This document shows, piece by piece, positions 26,120 to 33,785 of a stretch of 64,000 nt of DNA. The DNA is taken from contig NZ_BMVM01000006.1 of assembly GCF_014650715.1 (NCBI RefSeq), forward strand, positions 368,360-432,359, given 5' to 3'. Origin of the DNA: Streptomyces bluensis (GTDB taxonomy: Bacteria > Actinomycetota > Actinomycetes > Streptomycetales > Streptomycetaceae). The notes below the pieces were generated by a model that worked only from the letters and a program-made list of their open reading frames with translations, did no database searches and had not been told where the DNA came from. The position numbers and the translations under genes were made by a program. Positions within the stretch are counted from its first letter, which is position 1, and every line of letters begins with the position of its first letter.

Positions 26120-26856
26120 CACAGGAGACCACGAACACCCCACTGCGGCTGGTGATTGGCGACTCGGCACGGGACCCGGGTGCCAAGATCTGGTATGCGT
26201 TGCCCGGTGGGTACTTCGACGTTCCGCTCGATGCCCTCGACGCCGACCCCGGCTCGGAGCAGGAGGCGCACCTCGACCACTTGATGGCGCTCATCGTCGA
26301 CTGCGCTCCCGATTCGGAGCGTGACCGATACGCGGGGGCGCTGCGCGACGTGCGATACATGACGCGGCAGATGCGGGGAGAGGGCATCATCGACTGCTCG
26401 CTCGGCATGCGCTACGCCCACGACGGGTCGTCGGCCGTCTCGGTGTTTACCGTGGCACTGCGTGACATCGAATGGGCGCCGCCCAAGCTCACGGCGGTAC
26501 GAGCGGTCTCGCTGCGAGAATGCCCGGAGAATGTAGCCCTGTTGTCCCTTCCGGGCGGTCGGCCCGGTGCGGTGTCCGACACTCTGGTCACCATGCCCGC
26601 CCTAGCCGGCATGCCCGCGCAGGAGCTCTATCAATGCAATCTGTACATCCCCGCTCCGTCGGGCGTACAACTGGCCATCCTCACACTGAGCACCACGGCC
26701 GTCGGCTCCCGCAAGCACTACCGGGAGTTGATGGAAGGGATCGCGTACACCGTATCCTTCAGCGACCCCATGCCGGAGATCGAGCGCGCCGCACGCGGTG
26801 ACGGCGGCGGCGGTGGGGACCGCATCAGGGACCGCATCACCGCCGACTTTGGATGA
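26116..26856 (+). CDS. Cassette B conserved protein, possible LpqN/DcrB-like, DFG terminus
   Basis: This 246-residue soluble protein is a distant homologue of the 8992 product. It shares the opening W-Y-x-[IL]-P-x-G-Y, a central T-x-T-V/S-x-x strand pattern, and a near-C-terminal Y-R-E-L-M-E-G-I-A-Y-T-V-S-F-S-D-P. It ends I-T-A-D-F-G. The start overlaps the stop of the large WXG protein (ATGA). A Gly-rich D-G-G-G-G-G-D linker precedes the last helix with the DFG end. Confidence 0.7.
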   Translation: MTQETTNTPLRLVIGDSARDPGAKIWYALPGGYFDVPLDALDADPGSEQEAHLDHLMALIVDCAPDSERDRYAGALRDVRYMTRQMRGEGIIDCSLGMRYAHDGSSAVSVFTVALRDIEWAPPKLTAVRAVSLRECPENVALLSLPGGRPGAVSDTLVTMPALAGMPAQELYQCNLYIPAPSGVQLAILTLSTTAVGSRKHYRELMEGIAYTVSFSDPMPEIERAARGDGGGGGDRIRDRITADFG

Positions 26857-26860
26857 CGGT

Positions 26861-27481
26861 ATGAGTATGAGTGAGAACCCTGAGGCCTTCGAAGGCCCCG
26901 TCGCCTGGGAGACTCCGGGTACCGCGAGTGCCTTGGCTCGCTGGGCGGCACTGCAACTGGCCAAGATCGTAAGCTGGTTCGCGCTGTGGTGGGCCCTAGT
27001 TGCCCTCACGGTGGTCGTTCTTCCGGTGTGGGCGGTCTTTCCCATGACCCTGCCGCTGGCAGTGACCATTTATTTGGTGGTCATGGCATCGTTGCGGCTG
27101 AAGAAGATATGGATGCTGCGACGCATCCTGACCACCTATCCCTGGCGTCAGCAGCCCGGTGGCGTTCAGTACGACGCACGGGGGCGCAAGGCTTCTTTCG
27201 TCCTGCCGGACCCCGATCGGCCGGAGAAGACGGTGTCGCCGAAAATCGCCGGCTTCTTCTTCCGGCCCTGGGACCGCATCGCGCGCAGGGGACTGGACGG
27301 TGACCTGTGGTACGCCGGCGATCCCCGCTTCGCTTGCGTAATCGCCAAACCTGGCCTGACGGCGCTGACTTACGCTGTCCAGCCTACCGCGTTCGACCCC
27401 CGCACCTCCCCCCGCCGCAAGGGCCTCAGCCCCGAAGCCCGCCGTCGCGCCCGGGCCATCGGTGCGCGCGTCGCCGATTGA
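26861..27481 (+). CDS. Cassette B two-TM membrane protein
   Basis: This 206-residue distant homologue of the 9724 product has two TM helices (about residues 33-80), L-R-R-I-L-T-T-Y-P-W-R matching K-V-L-R-T-Y-P-L-E, and L-W-Y-A-G-D-P-R-F-A matching A-W-F-A-G-D-P-A-F-G. ATG 26861 follows the previous stop by 4 nt; ATG 26867 is also possible. It completes a four-gene cassette; the fifth gene of cassette A is absent. Confidence 0.75.
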   Translation: MSMSENPEAFEGPVAWETPGTASALARWAALQLAKIVSWFALWWALVALTVVVLPVWAVFPMTLPLAVTIYLVVMASLRLKKIWMLRRILTTYPWRQQPGGVQYDARGRKASFVLPDPDRPEKTVSPKIAGFFFRPWDRIARRGLDGDLWYAGDPRFACVIAKPGLTALTYAVQPTAFDPRTSPRRKGLSPEARRRARAIGARVAD

Positions 27482-27688
27482 TGCAGCCCGACGACCAGGG
27501 GGCGCCGAAGGCCGGCTTCTGACTCCCCGCAAGCTCATTCCTCTGCCGACTCAAGGCTATGACGTCGGCTACCCTAGGCGACTCGAACTCATGGGCGAGC
27601 AGTAACAACGGGGGTTGTCCTATGTCGTCGCGGCGTACCGGCTTGTCATGCCCTGAACGATCCCTGTCCATGTTCAGCGGGAGCCGAC

Positions 27689-29340
27689 GTGGCCTCTGAC
27701 TTCTCGCGGCTGATGAAGCAGGACTTCTCCGACCTGGAAGCCGCGGCCAAGGCCTGGCATGAGCTGTCGACGACGATGGACTCCCTGACCGACCGCCACC
27801 GCCGACAGGTCACCGGACCGCTGCACCACTCCTGGAAGGGCGACGACGCCGAAGCGGCCCTCTACTACCTGGAGGACGTGGAATCGCGGATCGGTGTGGT
27901 CGAGACAGAGGCCATGGCCATCGCCTCCGTCCTGGAGTCCACGAAGTTCTGGATGGAACAGGCCCAGACCGAACTCCGCAACGCGGTACGGCGTGCGGAG
28001 GAGGGCGCTTCGAGGTCGACGCCGACGGCTCGATCACCGACCGGGTGATCGCGGACCTTCCACGCAGCAATCAGGTGGTCGCCGAGTCGCGCGGTCCTCT
28101 GCTCCAGGAGCACCGCACACGTATCGCCGGGGCCCTGAACGACGCGCACAAGGCCAGCAACGACGGCGTGAGGGCCCTGACGGAACTGAACGGCGACATC
28201 CTCACCGATCCGTTCAACCATGACGCGGAAGCGGAGTCCGCCCAGGACGCCAAGAAGGCGTTGAAGGCTCTCGGCTGGGAGCCCCCGCAGATCCCCGAGG
28301 ACGACCCGAAGGCCGCCGCCGAGTGGTGGAAGGCGCTCAGCCCCGAGGAGCGTCAGACCTACGCCACGCTCTATCCGAAGGAGATCGGCGCGGCCGACGG
28401 TCTGCCGACGGACGTACGCGACGACGCCAATCGGACGGCCCTCGCCCAGGAGCTCAATCTGATTCAGGAGGGCAACTGGGACGAAGGGTTCCCGGGCGAG
28501 AGCGATGAGACGGTCAGCAGACGTCTGGACAATGCCCTGTTGCTCCATGACCGGCTGAACGCAGGTGACAGCGCCCCCAAGGGCAAGGAGTTGTACCTCC
28601 TCGGCTACGACTCCAAGGACGACGGCCGGGCCATCATCGCCATGGGCAACCCGGACACCGCAGCGCACACCGGGATCCTGGTGCCGGGCACCAACACGAC
28701 CATGGAGTCCGTGCCCGGCCAGCTCGAACGCATCGGCAAGCTGCAGGGGGCGGCGGAGGACCGTTCCGACGGCGGGAGCGTGGCGATGATCACCTGGCTC
28801 GGCTACGACGCTCCCGAGGCGTCCACGACCGACTTCAACAGCGTCGGCGGGACCGGGCGGGCCGAGGATGCCGCTCCGGACCTGCGTCAGTTCGTGGCGG
28901 GTACGCATGCCTCGCACGATGGGTCGCCGAGTCACACCACCGTTCTCGGACACAGCTATGGCTCCACCGTGGTCGGTGCCGCCGCCGCAGGAGGCTCCGG
29001 CCTGGGCGCGGACGACGTCGTGGTGGTCGGCAGCCCGGGGATGACCGTGGACGAGGCGGAGGATCTGCAGATGGATCCGGAACACGTATGGGTCGGCGGG
29101 GCGGAGGACGACCCCATCATCAACCACTTCTCCGACTACACCCTCGGCCGCGACCCGATGCTTGGAGGCTTCGGTGGCAACAACTTCGAGGTCGATACCC
29201 ACGGCCACAGCGGCTACTGGGACAAGGGCAGCGAATCTCTCGACAACCAGGGGGCAATCATTGCCGGACGGCAGCCCACCGAGGTTCCGAAGGAGGGCGT
29301 GGATCTGCCGCCGGAGGCCAACATCGTTCCTGGTCTGTAA
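27689..29340 (+). pseudogene. WXG-domain/alpha-beta hydrolase (DUF1023) gene with a one-base frameshift
   Basis: Two overlapping frames join at about 28000-28010. Frame 1 (GTG 27689, GGGAG site) gives a helical WXG-like domain with S-W-K-G-D-D-A. Frame 2 continues with F-E-V-D-A-D-G-S-I-T-D and then a DUF1023-type hydrolase with nucleophile elbow G-H-S-Y-G-S and a late T-H-G-H. Restoring one G near 28007 would give a single protein of about 550 residues. As given, frame 1 stops at 28048 and frame 2 could start at GTG 28045. The same helical-domain-plus-insert layout is intact in the 14669 protein, so one ancestral frame is likely. This is a true mutation, a sequencing error or, less likely, programmed frameshifting. 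Confidence 0.7.
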
Positions 29341-29869
29341 CCCCTTTCTGCGCACCGCACTCGCTGTCTCAGCGGCCCTGCTCCTGACCGGAGGCTGTAT
29401 GTCCCAGAGCGATGATCCGAACGCTCCGCTGCCCCGTATGGAAAAGGACGCCGCGGTGAAATGGGCCGAGGACTACACCGCGTACATGGCCCGGCTCACC
29501 GATGTCGAGCTCATCCCCTCGACGGCCAAGGTGAATTTCGAGGCGTGCGTCGGGGAGAACGACGAGGTGGCCGAGGACGGCCGGTACAGCCTCTTCTACT
29601 ACGTCCGCTCCCCGGCTCCCGTCACGGAACACACCAGCGTCGTCAGGACACTCCGCCGGGAACTCGCCCAGCAAGGCTACGAGGTCACCGGATACCGGGA
29701 GTTCCAGGACGCCTATGCGTCAGCGGTGTTCCGGGCCCGCAACAAGAAGAACTCGTATCGAGTCACGGCAGAGACGGTCGGTTCCGGCAAGACGAACCCG
29801 CAGCGTCTCTCCTTCTCCGTACGCACTCCCTGCATGCTCCCGCCCGGCGCCAAGCAGCAGCAGTTCTGA
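29330..29869 (+). CDS. Lipoprotein with uncertain start
   Basis: This protein of about 179 residues has a hydrophobic signal (L-R-T-A-L-A-V-S-A-A-L-L-L-T-G-G-C) ending in a lipobox Cys. A soluble domain follows with a pair of Cys (F-E-A-C-V and T-P-C-M). No ATG, GTG or TTG lies in frame before the signal. The position given uses CTG 29330, which overlaps the hydrolase stop and is preceded at 12 nt by GGAGG; CTG 29348 is an alternative. The first ATG (29399) would remove the signal peptide. It follows the hydrolase gene and precedes an ESX-type gene. A partner of the hydrolase is likely but unproven. Confidence 0.65.
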   Translation: MVCNPFLRTALAVSAALLLTGGCMSQSDDPNAPLPRMEKDAAVKWAEDYTAYMARLTDVELIPSTAKVNFEACVGENDEVAEDGRYSLFYYVRSPAPVTEHTSVVRTLRRELAQQGYEVTGYREFQDAYASAVFRARNKKNSYRVTAETVGSGKTNPQRLSFSVRTPCMLPPGAKQQQF

Positions 29870-29899
29870 ATGCCTGAGAGCGCCTGAGAGGAACCGGAC

Positions 29900-30454
29900 G
29901 TGTCCCAGAGCGCCAGAGTCGACCCGGCTGAACTACGCGCCTCCGCCGGAGCCTGCGACGGCATAGCCCGCACCATGAAGGACCCCGCCGACAAGGCGGT
30001 CAAGGAGGCCAGGACCGCGGGCGGCTCGCTCACCGGCTGGTCGATCGGGCCCGCCCTGACGGAGATCGCCACCAGTTGGAAGCCCGCCCTCGACGGTCTG
30101 CACGCCCGCCTCCAGGCCGGCGGGGACAACCTCAGATCGTCGGCGGACGGTCATGAGTGGAACGAAGAACGGGTCTCGCGGGACTTCGAGCAGACCGGCG
30201 CAGTCACCGCGACGCAGGCCACTCCCGGTGAGATGCCCGCGGCCCTGCGCCCGCGCGCGGGCGAGAAGCACCCCATCGGGCACCCGGGCGGCGCCGCCCC
30301 GGGCTTCGAACCGGGCTTCGACCCGGGTGGTCGGCCGTCCGGCGACGCACCTGGTGGGCCACTGGACCCGCGCACCTCGTACGGCACGAATATGCCGACG
30401 TACAACGAGACCCTCAGCGTCCGCCCCGCGCCCGGCACGAACGACTTCGGCTGA
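29900..30454 (+). CDS. ESX-type helical protein with disordered tail and DFG terminus
   Basis: This 184-residue protein has an N-terminal helical domain of about 95 residues with G-W-S-I-G (residues 46-50) at the WXG-turn position and conserved R-V-D-P-A-E-L at the start, as in EspC/WXG-like proteins. A Pro/Gly/Arg-rich tail then ends G-T-N-D-F-G. The GTG start has a GAGAGGAA site. It is the last gene of the hydrolase module. No Y-x-x-x-[DE] follows the helices, unlike the other small ESX proteins here, so the DFG tail may matter more. Confidence 0.7.
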   Translation: MSQSARVDPAELRASAGACDGIARTMKDPADKAVKEARTAGGSLTGWSIGPALTEIATSWKPALDGLHARLQAGGDNLRSSADGHEWNEERVSRDFEQTGAVTATQATPGEMPAALRPRAGEKHPIGHPGGAAPGFEPGFDPGGRPSGDAPGGPLDPRTSYGTNMPTYNETLSVRPAPGTNDFG

Positions 30455-30534
30455 AATACCACGCAAGCCCGGCCGTCACGGAGCCGAGTCCTTGCTCCAT
30501 GCCAGACCAAGTGATCAAGTTCGAGAGGCAAACG

Positions 30535-30652
30535 GCAGCGGTTCCGGGAGCGACCCGCAGGGCTTCTCCGACGCCAGTGACGCGGTGGACAGGCTGAAGC
30601 GGCCGGACGGGGACAGCAGTAACCCCCAAGGTGTGGTGCAACCTCGCGCCGT
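30535..30652 (+). pseudogene. Fossil fragment of a 22830-type fused WXG gene
   Basis: Bases 30535-30627 match 23151-23240 (coding F-S-D-A-S-D-A-V-D and P-D-G-D-S-S-N-P). They are then joined, with about 200 bp missing, to 30631-30652, which matches 23439-23460 (V-W-G-N-L-A in the intact gene). No start or further homology is present, so it is an internally deleted remnant. Confidence 0.75.
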
Positions 30653-30957
30653 CAGGCCACGCTGCGGAGTACCACCAGCATCGCGCTGCTCCCCAGAGCG
30701 CATGCCAGGGCGAGCGCCAACAGCTTGCCACGGCGGCTGCGATAGGCCAGCCGGGCGGCCCATGCTCCGGTGGCGCCGACGAGCGCCAGAACTCCGTTCA
30801 CCACACGCATGGCGGGATCGAAGCCCGGCAGTACAGTCGCTGCGACTCCGCCCAGGAGCACCATCACGCTGAGCATGCCGGCGAACATTGCCGCGTACCA
30901 CCAGGTGCGAGACGTCAGTCGCTCCCGGCTGCTGTCACCCATGTCGTTCATCAGCAT
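30652..30957 (-). CDS. Small membrane protein
   Basis: This protein of up to 101 residues has three hydrophobic helices (about 20-43, 50-68, 79-97) and basic loops (A-Y-R-S-R-R-G-K). The start may be at 30957 or at an internal ATG four codons on (M-G-D-S-S). No family was recognised. It ends exactly where the fossil fragment on the other strand ends. Base composition and helix pattern support it being coding, but the ribosome site is weak. Confidence 0.5.
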   Translation of the reverse strand: MLMNDMGDSSRERLTSRTWWYAAMFAGMLSVMVLLGGVAATVLPGFDPAMRVVNGVLALVGATGAWAARLAYRSRRGKLLALALACALGSSAMLVVLRSVA

Positions 30958-31081
30958 GTGCGGCAGGCTACGCGATCGCCGGGATCGGTGTAACCGACGC
31001 GAAGCCGGCCGATCCGCTGCCTCTGCAGTATCAGGCTGTTACTCACCTACCGGTACTCACCTCCGGGTACTCACCTACCGG

Positions 31082-31483
31082 TCAGAGTTTCCAGTCGTGG
31101 CCACTGTGGCGAGCCCGGTGCTGCCCGGCCTTTGAGCGCTCTGCTGCCTCTTGGCGTTCCTGTTCGATCTCCACACGCTGAGCGTCGAGGTAGCGTTCGG
31201 CCTCGGCGCGCTGCCGCTCGTGCTCTTCTGGGGACTGCTGCTCGTACTCCTGACGAGCCTGTGCAATGCGTTCGCCGAGGGCATCGGAGTACGCGCCCAC
31301 TCGCAGGGCTTCGCGGAGGCCGATCCTCCCGGAGAGCACCTCCCGGGCCATCTCTTGGAGCGCGCTGTTGCCGGACGAATTGTCCGCGAGACGCTGCAGC
31401 GACTTCCGTAGAGCACGGGCTCGTGCCTCGTCCCGCGCGATGTCCATCAGGTCTGCGTCGCCGATCTGGCGCTCTTCACCCAT
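31082..31483 (-). CDS. Acidic helical protein of the W-S-L-Y-terminal family (copy 2)
   Basis: This 133-residue charged helical protein has core L-R-K-S-L-Q-R-L-A-D, E-M-A-R-E-V-L-S-G-R-I-G-L-R-E-A, then a long Glu/Arg/Gln coiled coil and end G-H-D-W-K-L. It is homologous to the proteins at 22260 and 33786. ATG 31483 follows GAGGAGAG; a longer TTG start at 31510 is possible. It follows the split WXG pair at 32643-31555, as copy 1 lies next to the fused WXG gene, so family and partner travel together. Confidence 0.75.
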   Translation of the reverse strand: MGEERQIGDADLMDIARDEARARALRKSLQRLADNSSGNSALQEMAREVLSGRIGLREALRVGAYSDALGERIAQARQEYEQQSPEEHERQRAEAERYLDAQRVEIEQERQEAAERSKAGQHRARHSGHDWKL

Positions 31484-31554
31484 GTGCGGGTCTCTCCTCG
31501 ATAATGGCAACTGCTGATTACTACCGGAAATTGCTGAGCTGTTTGGAGGCAGTG

Positions 31555-32301
31555 TCAGGCGACCGCAGGGTTGTCGTAATTACCGCCCACGGACGGGAAG
31601 TTCTGGAAGTGCCCGTAGATCTCGGCACCCAACTGCTCCAGGATTCCCACTCCGCCGTTGACGATGGTCTGGGCTTGGGCCAGCATCTTGGTCGCGTCCC
31701 CCCACATATTGATCAGCCGCGTGATCTCAAGGGCAGCCAGTCCATACCCAATGAGGGCCCCCGCCCCTGTCCAGGACAGCAATGTACCTGCGGCCATTTC
31801 AATACCAACGATGATCAGGCCGTCGATGATGCCGCCGAGCACACCCTTGATGGCTTCCGCTGTCGAATAGGCGGCATGGGCCAGCCTCTCGTACGTGGCC
31901 TGCAGGGAATCGAAGGTCTCCTGGCAGCCGGTGAGTTTCTTTGCCAACTCGTCGAAGTAGTTATAGGCCGCATCCGCGGCATTGCCGTCCCACGTCGAAT
32001 CGAGGGAGGAGTTCCCCGACTTCAGGTTCTGCGCCACACCGTCGCATGCCTTGCCGATGTTCTGCCATACGGAAGCGCACTCGGCGAAGGACTCCCAGTC
32101 GCCGGCGAACCACTGGATGGCCTCGTCCAGGGGATTGAACCCGAAGACCGCGTTGTACGCTTCCATGATCCAATACGACGGGCTGACGAGGTCGCTGGCG
32201 TCGTTGAAAACGTCCAACAGGGGCCCCTGCGAGAACTCCTCGGGCTTCTTCGGAGCTGTCAGGTGGCTCGTTGGCTCGGATACGTCGGTAAACCCGGACA
32301 T
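31555..32301 (-). CDS. WXG-domain ESX protein, homologue of the second half of the 22830 product
   Basis: This 248-residue protein has a leading segment with Pro/Lys, then F-A-G-D-W, W104-D-G106-N-A-A-D-A-A and Y-F-D-E-L. A hydrophobic helical pair at about 145-185 follows, and it ends G-N-Y-D-N-P-A-V-A (compare G-G-Y-D-H-R-A-V in the fused protein). It has no signal peptide. The ribosome site GAGAGG precedes the ATG. It lies 27 nt after the stop of the small EspC-like gene, so the two are probably co-translated, in contrast to the single fused gene at 22830. Confidence 0.8.
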   Translation of the reverse strand: MSGFTDVSEPTSHLTAPKKPEEFSQGPLLDVFNDASDLVSPSYWIMEAYNAVFGFNPLDEAIQWFAGDWESFAECASVWQNIGKACDGVAQNLKSGNSSLDSTWDGNAADAAYNYFDELAKKLTGCQETFDSLQATYERLAHAAYSTAEAIKGVLGGIIDGLIIVGIEMAAGTLLSWTGAGALIGYGLAALEITRLINMWGDATKMLAQAQTIVNGGVGILEQLGAEIYGHFQNFPSVGGNYDNPAVA

Positions 32302-32328
32302 GCGGGAACCTCTCGGGAGTTGGCGGAG

Positions 32329-32643
32329 TCAGCGCTTGCTGGATGGGAAAGTGGCGTCCATGGACCGAGCGGTCGATGTGTCGGTCGTCCTGTAGTAGGT
32401 GGCGCTCTTCTTCAGCTCTGTCTCCGCGGCGCGCAGCACCGACTCTGCCCGTGTCATGGCGGCGTTGACCTCGTCGACCACCGATCGGTGGGCGCCTATG
32501 ATCAATTCGATCAGTCCCTGGTCGGAGACGCCTACGTCGCTATTGTTCTGCGCGTACTTCTTTGCTTGCTGAACATCGTCAGCAGCTCTGCCCACTTGGG
32601 CTGCATAGCCGTCCAGATCGCCGGCCTGAACCTGGAACCCCAT
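32329..32643 (-). CDS. EspC/WXG100-like ESX protein with YxxxD motif
   Basis: This 104-residue helical protein starts M-G-F-Q-V-Q-A-G-D-L-D and has Y84-x-x-x-D88 near the end and D-A-T-F-P-S-S-K at the terminus. It matches the first domain of the fused protein at 22830 (M-N-F-R-V-E-P-G, Y-Y-R-E-T-D, D-A-T-Y-P-G-S-K). The ATG at 32643 is the start best supported by that match; the open frame continues far upstream but is not coding there. This is probably a secreted partner of the 31555 protein. Confidence 0.8.
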   Translation of the reverse strand: MGFQVQAGDLDGYAAQVGRAADDVQQAKKYAQNNSDVGVSDQGLIELIIGAHRSVVDEVNAAMTRAESVLRAAETELKKSATYYRTTDTSTARSMDATFPSSKR

Positions 32644-32939
32644 CTGCCTGTCCCCGTCCTTCAGTTGCATTCGTTGCGACACGTTATCGCACGCTACCCG
32701 CGAGGACTGGACGGGTTCGGGCACATTGTTCCCGGTATCGGCGACATGAGTTTCATGCGGTCGCTGGGTCGTCGGAAGTTTCGTCGGAGGGGAGCCGCGC
32801 TCTGCGGAGGGGTGCGCCCCAGCAGGGCACAGTTGCGCGCCGGGACCCACCGCGGTTGAGTTGGCGAGTCTCGGCAGCTCATGGGCGCGCAGTCTCAGTA
32901 CGGCGCGGACCCTGATGGGGGCTCGTGCGACGAGACCGG
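32644..32939. other. Gene-free spacer
   Basis: About 300 bp upstream of the EspC-like gene on the minus strand. The opposite-strand frame across it has no start signals and is judged non-coding. It probably carries the promoter of the 32643-31082 operon. Confidence 0.5.
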
Positions 32940-33593
32940 TCAGAAGAAGTAGCTGACCAGGAACGACACCCCGGCCCCGACGAGGCCCACACCGATCATC
33001 CCGATCACGGCCGGGCGCGTCACTCCACGACCCGACGCCTCCCAGGCCGCGTTGTACGAGATGCGGCTTTGGCCGAACGGCGCGTAACCCGTGGCGAGGC
33101 AGAAGACGCCGAGGCCCGTGAGGACCCAGCCGCCGAAGAAGGCGCCGAAGAAGCGCCAGGCCCGGTCCGTGCCGCTCTGGATGTAGTCGCCGTCCGCGGC
33201 TGCACTCGTCGAGGGCGGGTCCGTCTGCTGCACCGACAGTTCGGTGCCCGGCTCGTACCGATGCCTGACCTGCACCGCGGCGTTGGCGTCCTGGCTCTTG
33301 CCGTTGTCGGAGACGAAGGTGCCGTCGCAGCGGATGGGGCGGCGGTTCTTGCGGCTGCTTCGCGAGGCGTTGTTGGGGTAGCTCACCTCGCACTCCTTCA
33401 CCGAGAGGGTGCCGTGCGTGCCCGCCCACCCCGCCGCGTACGCCCCCTCGTACGCGCCCCATCCACTCAGGGCGAGGCCCGCGACAAGGAAGACCAGACC
33501 GCCCGCGCGGCCTAGGCGGCCGAAGGCTCTGCCGACGAGGCCTGCGAGGAAGCCGTTTGTCCCGGTGCCCTGCTTTTGAGCCTTTCGAGCCAT
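32940..33593 (-). CDS. Membrane protein with three TM helices
   Basis: This 217-residue protein has a basic Gly-rich N-terminus, a TM helix (about 33-54), an extracytoplasmic region with two Cys (E-C-E-V, R-C-D-G) and two more TM helices near 147-170 and 196-216. The start has an AAGGA site about 10 nt upstream. It resembles DUF3592-like membrane proteins in plan (one exported beta domain between TM segments); that is a guess. It is transcribed with the ESX genes downstream or alone. Confidence 0.65.
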   Translation of the reverse strand: MARKAQKQGTGTNGFLAGLVGRAFGRLGRAGGLVFLVAGLALSGWGAYEGAYAAGWAGTHGTLSVKECEVSYPNNASRSSRKNRRPIRCDGTFVSDNGKSQDANAAVQVRHRYEPGTELSVQQTDPPSTSAAADGDYIQSGTDRAWRFFGAFFGGWVLTGLGVFCLATGYAPFGQSRISYNAAWEASGRGVTRPAVIGMIGVGLVGAGVSFLVSYFF

Positions 33594-33785
33594 GACGACG
33601 CCGTCCTTCTCTTCTTCGGCTTGCGTTTTCGGCTTGCTCTTCGGCTGGTGCGGTCAGCCAGCATGGCACCTGTGTCTGTGGGTACGGCGGGGAGGGTGTC
33701 TCATTGGTGCGGCACCGCGTCGGTTCGCGGGACGGCGGGAGATACTGCGGGTGACGCGAAGCGAGGAGAGACGAGGAGAAGCGAG

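Noticed and set aside
31132..32859. A 575-codon plus-strand frame over the EspC-like and WXG genes
   Set aside because: The minus-strand genes have ribosome sites, motifs and homologues at 22830; this frame has none.
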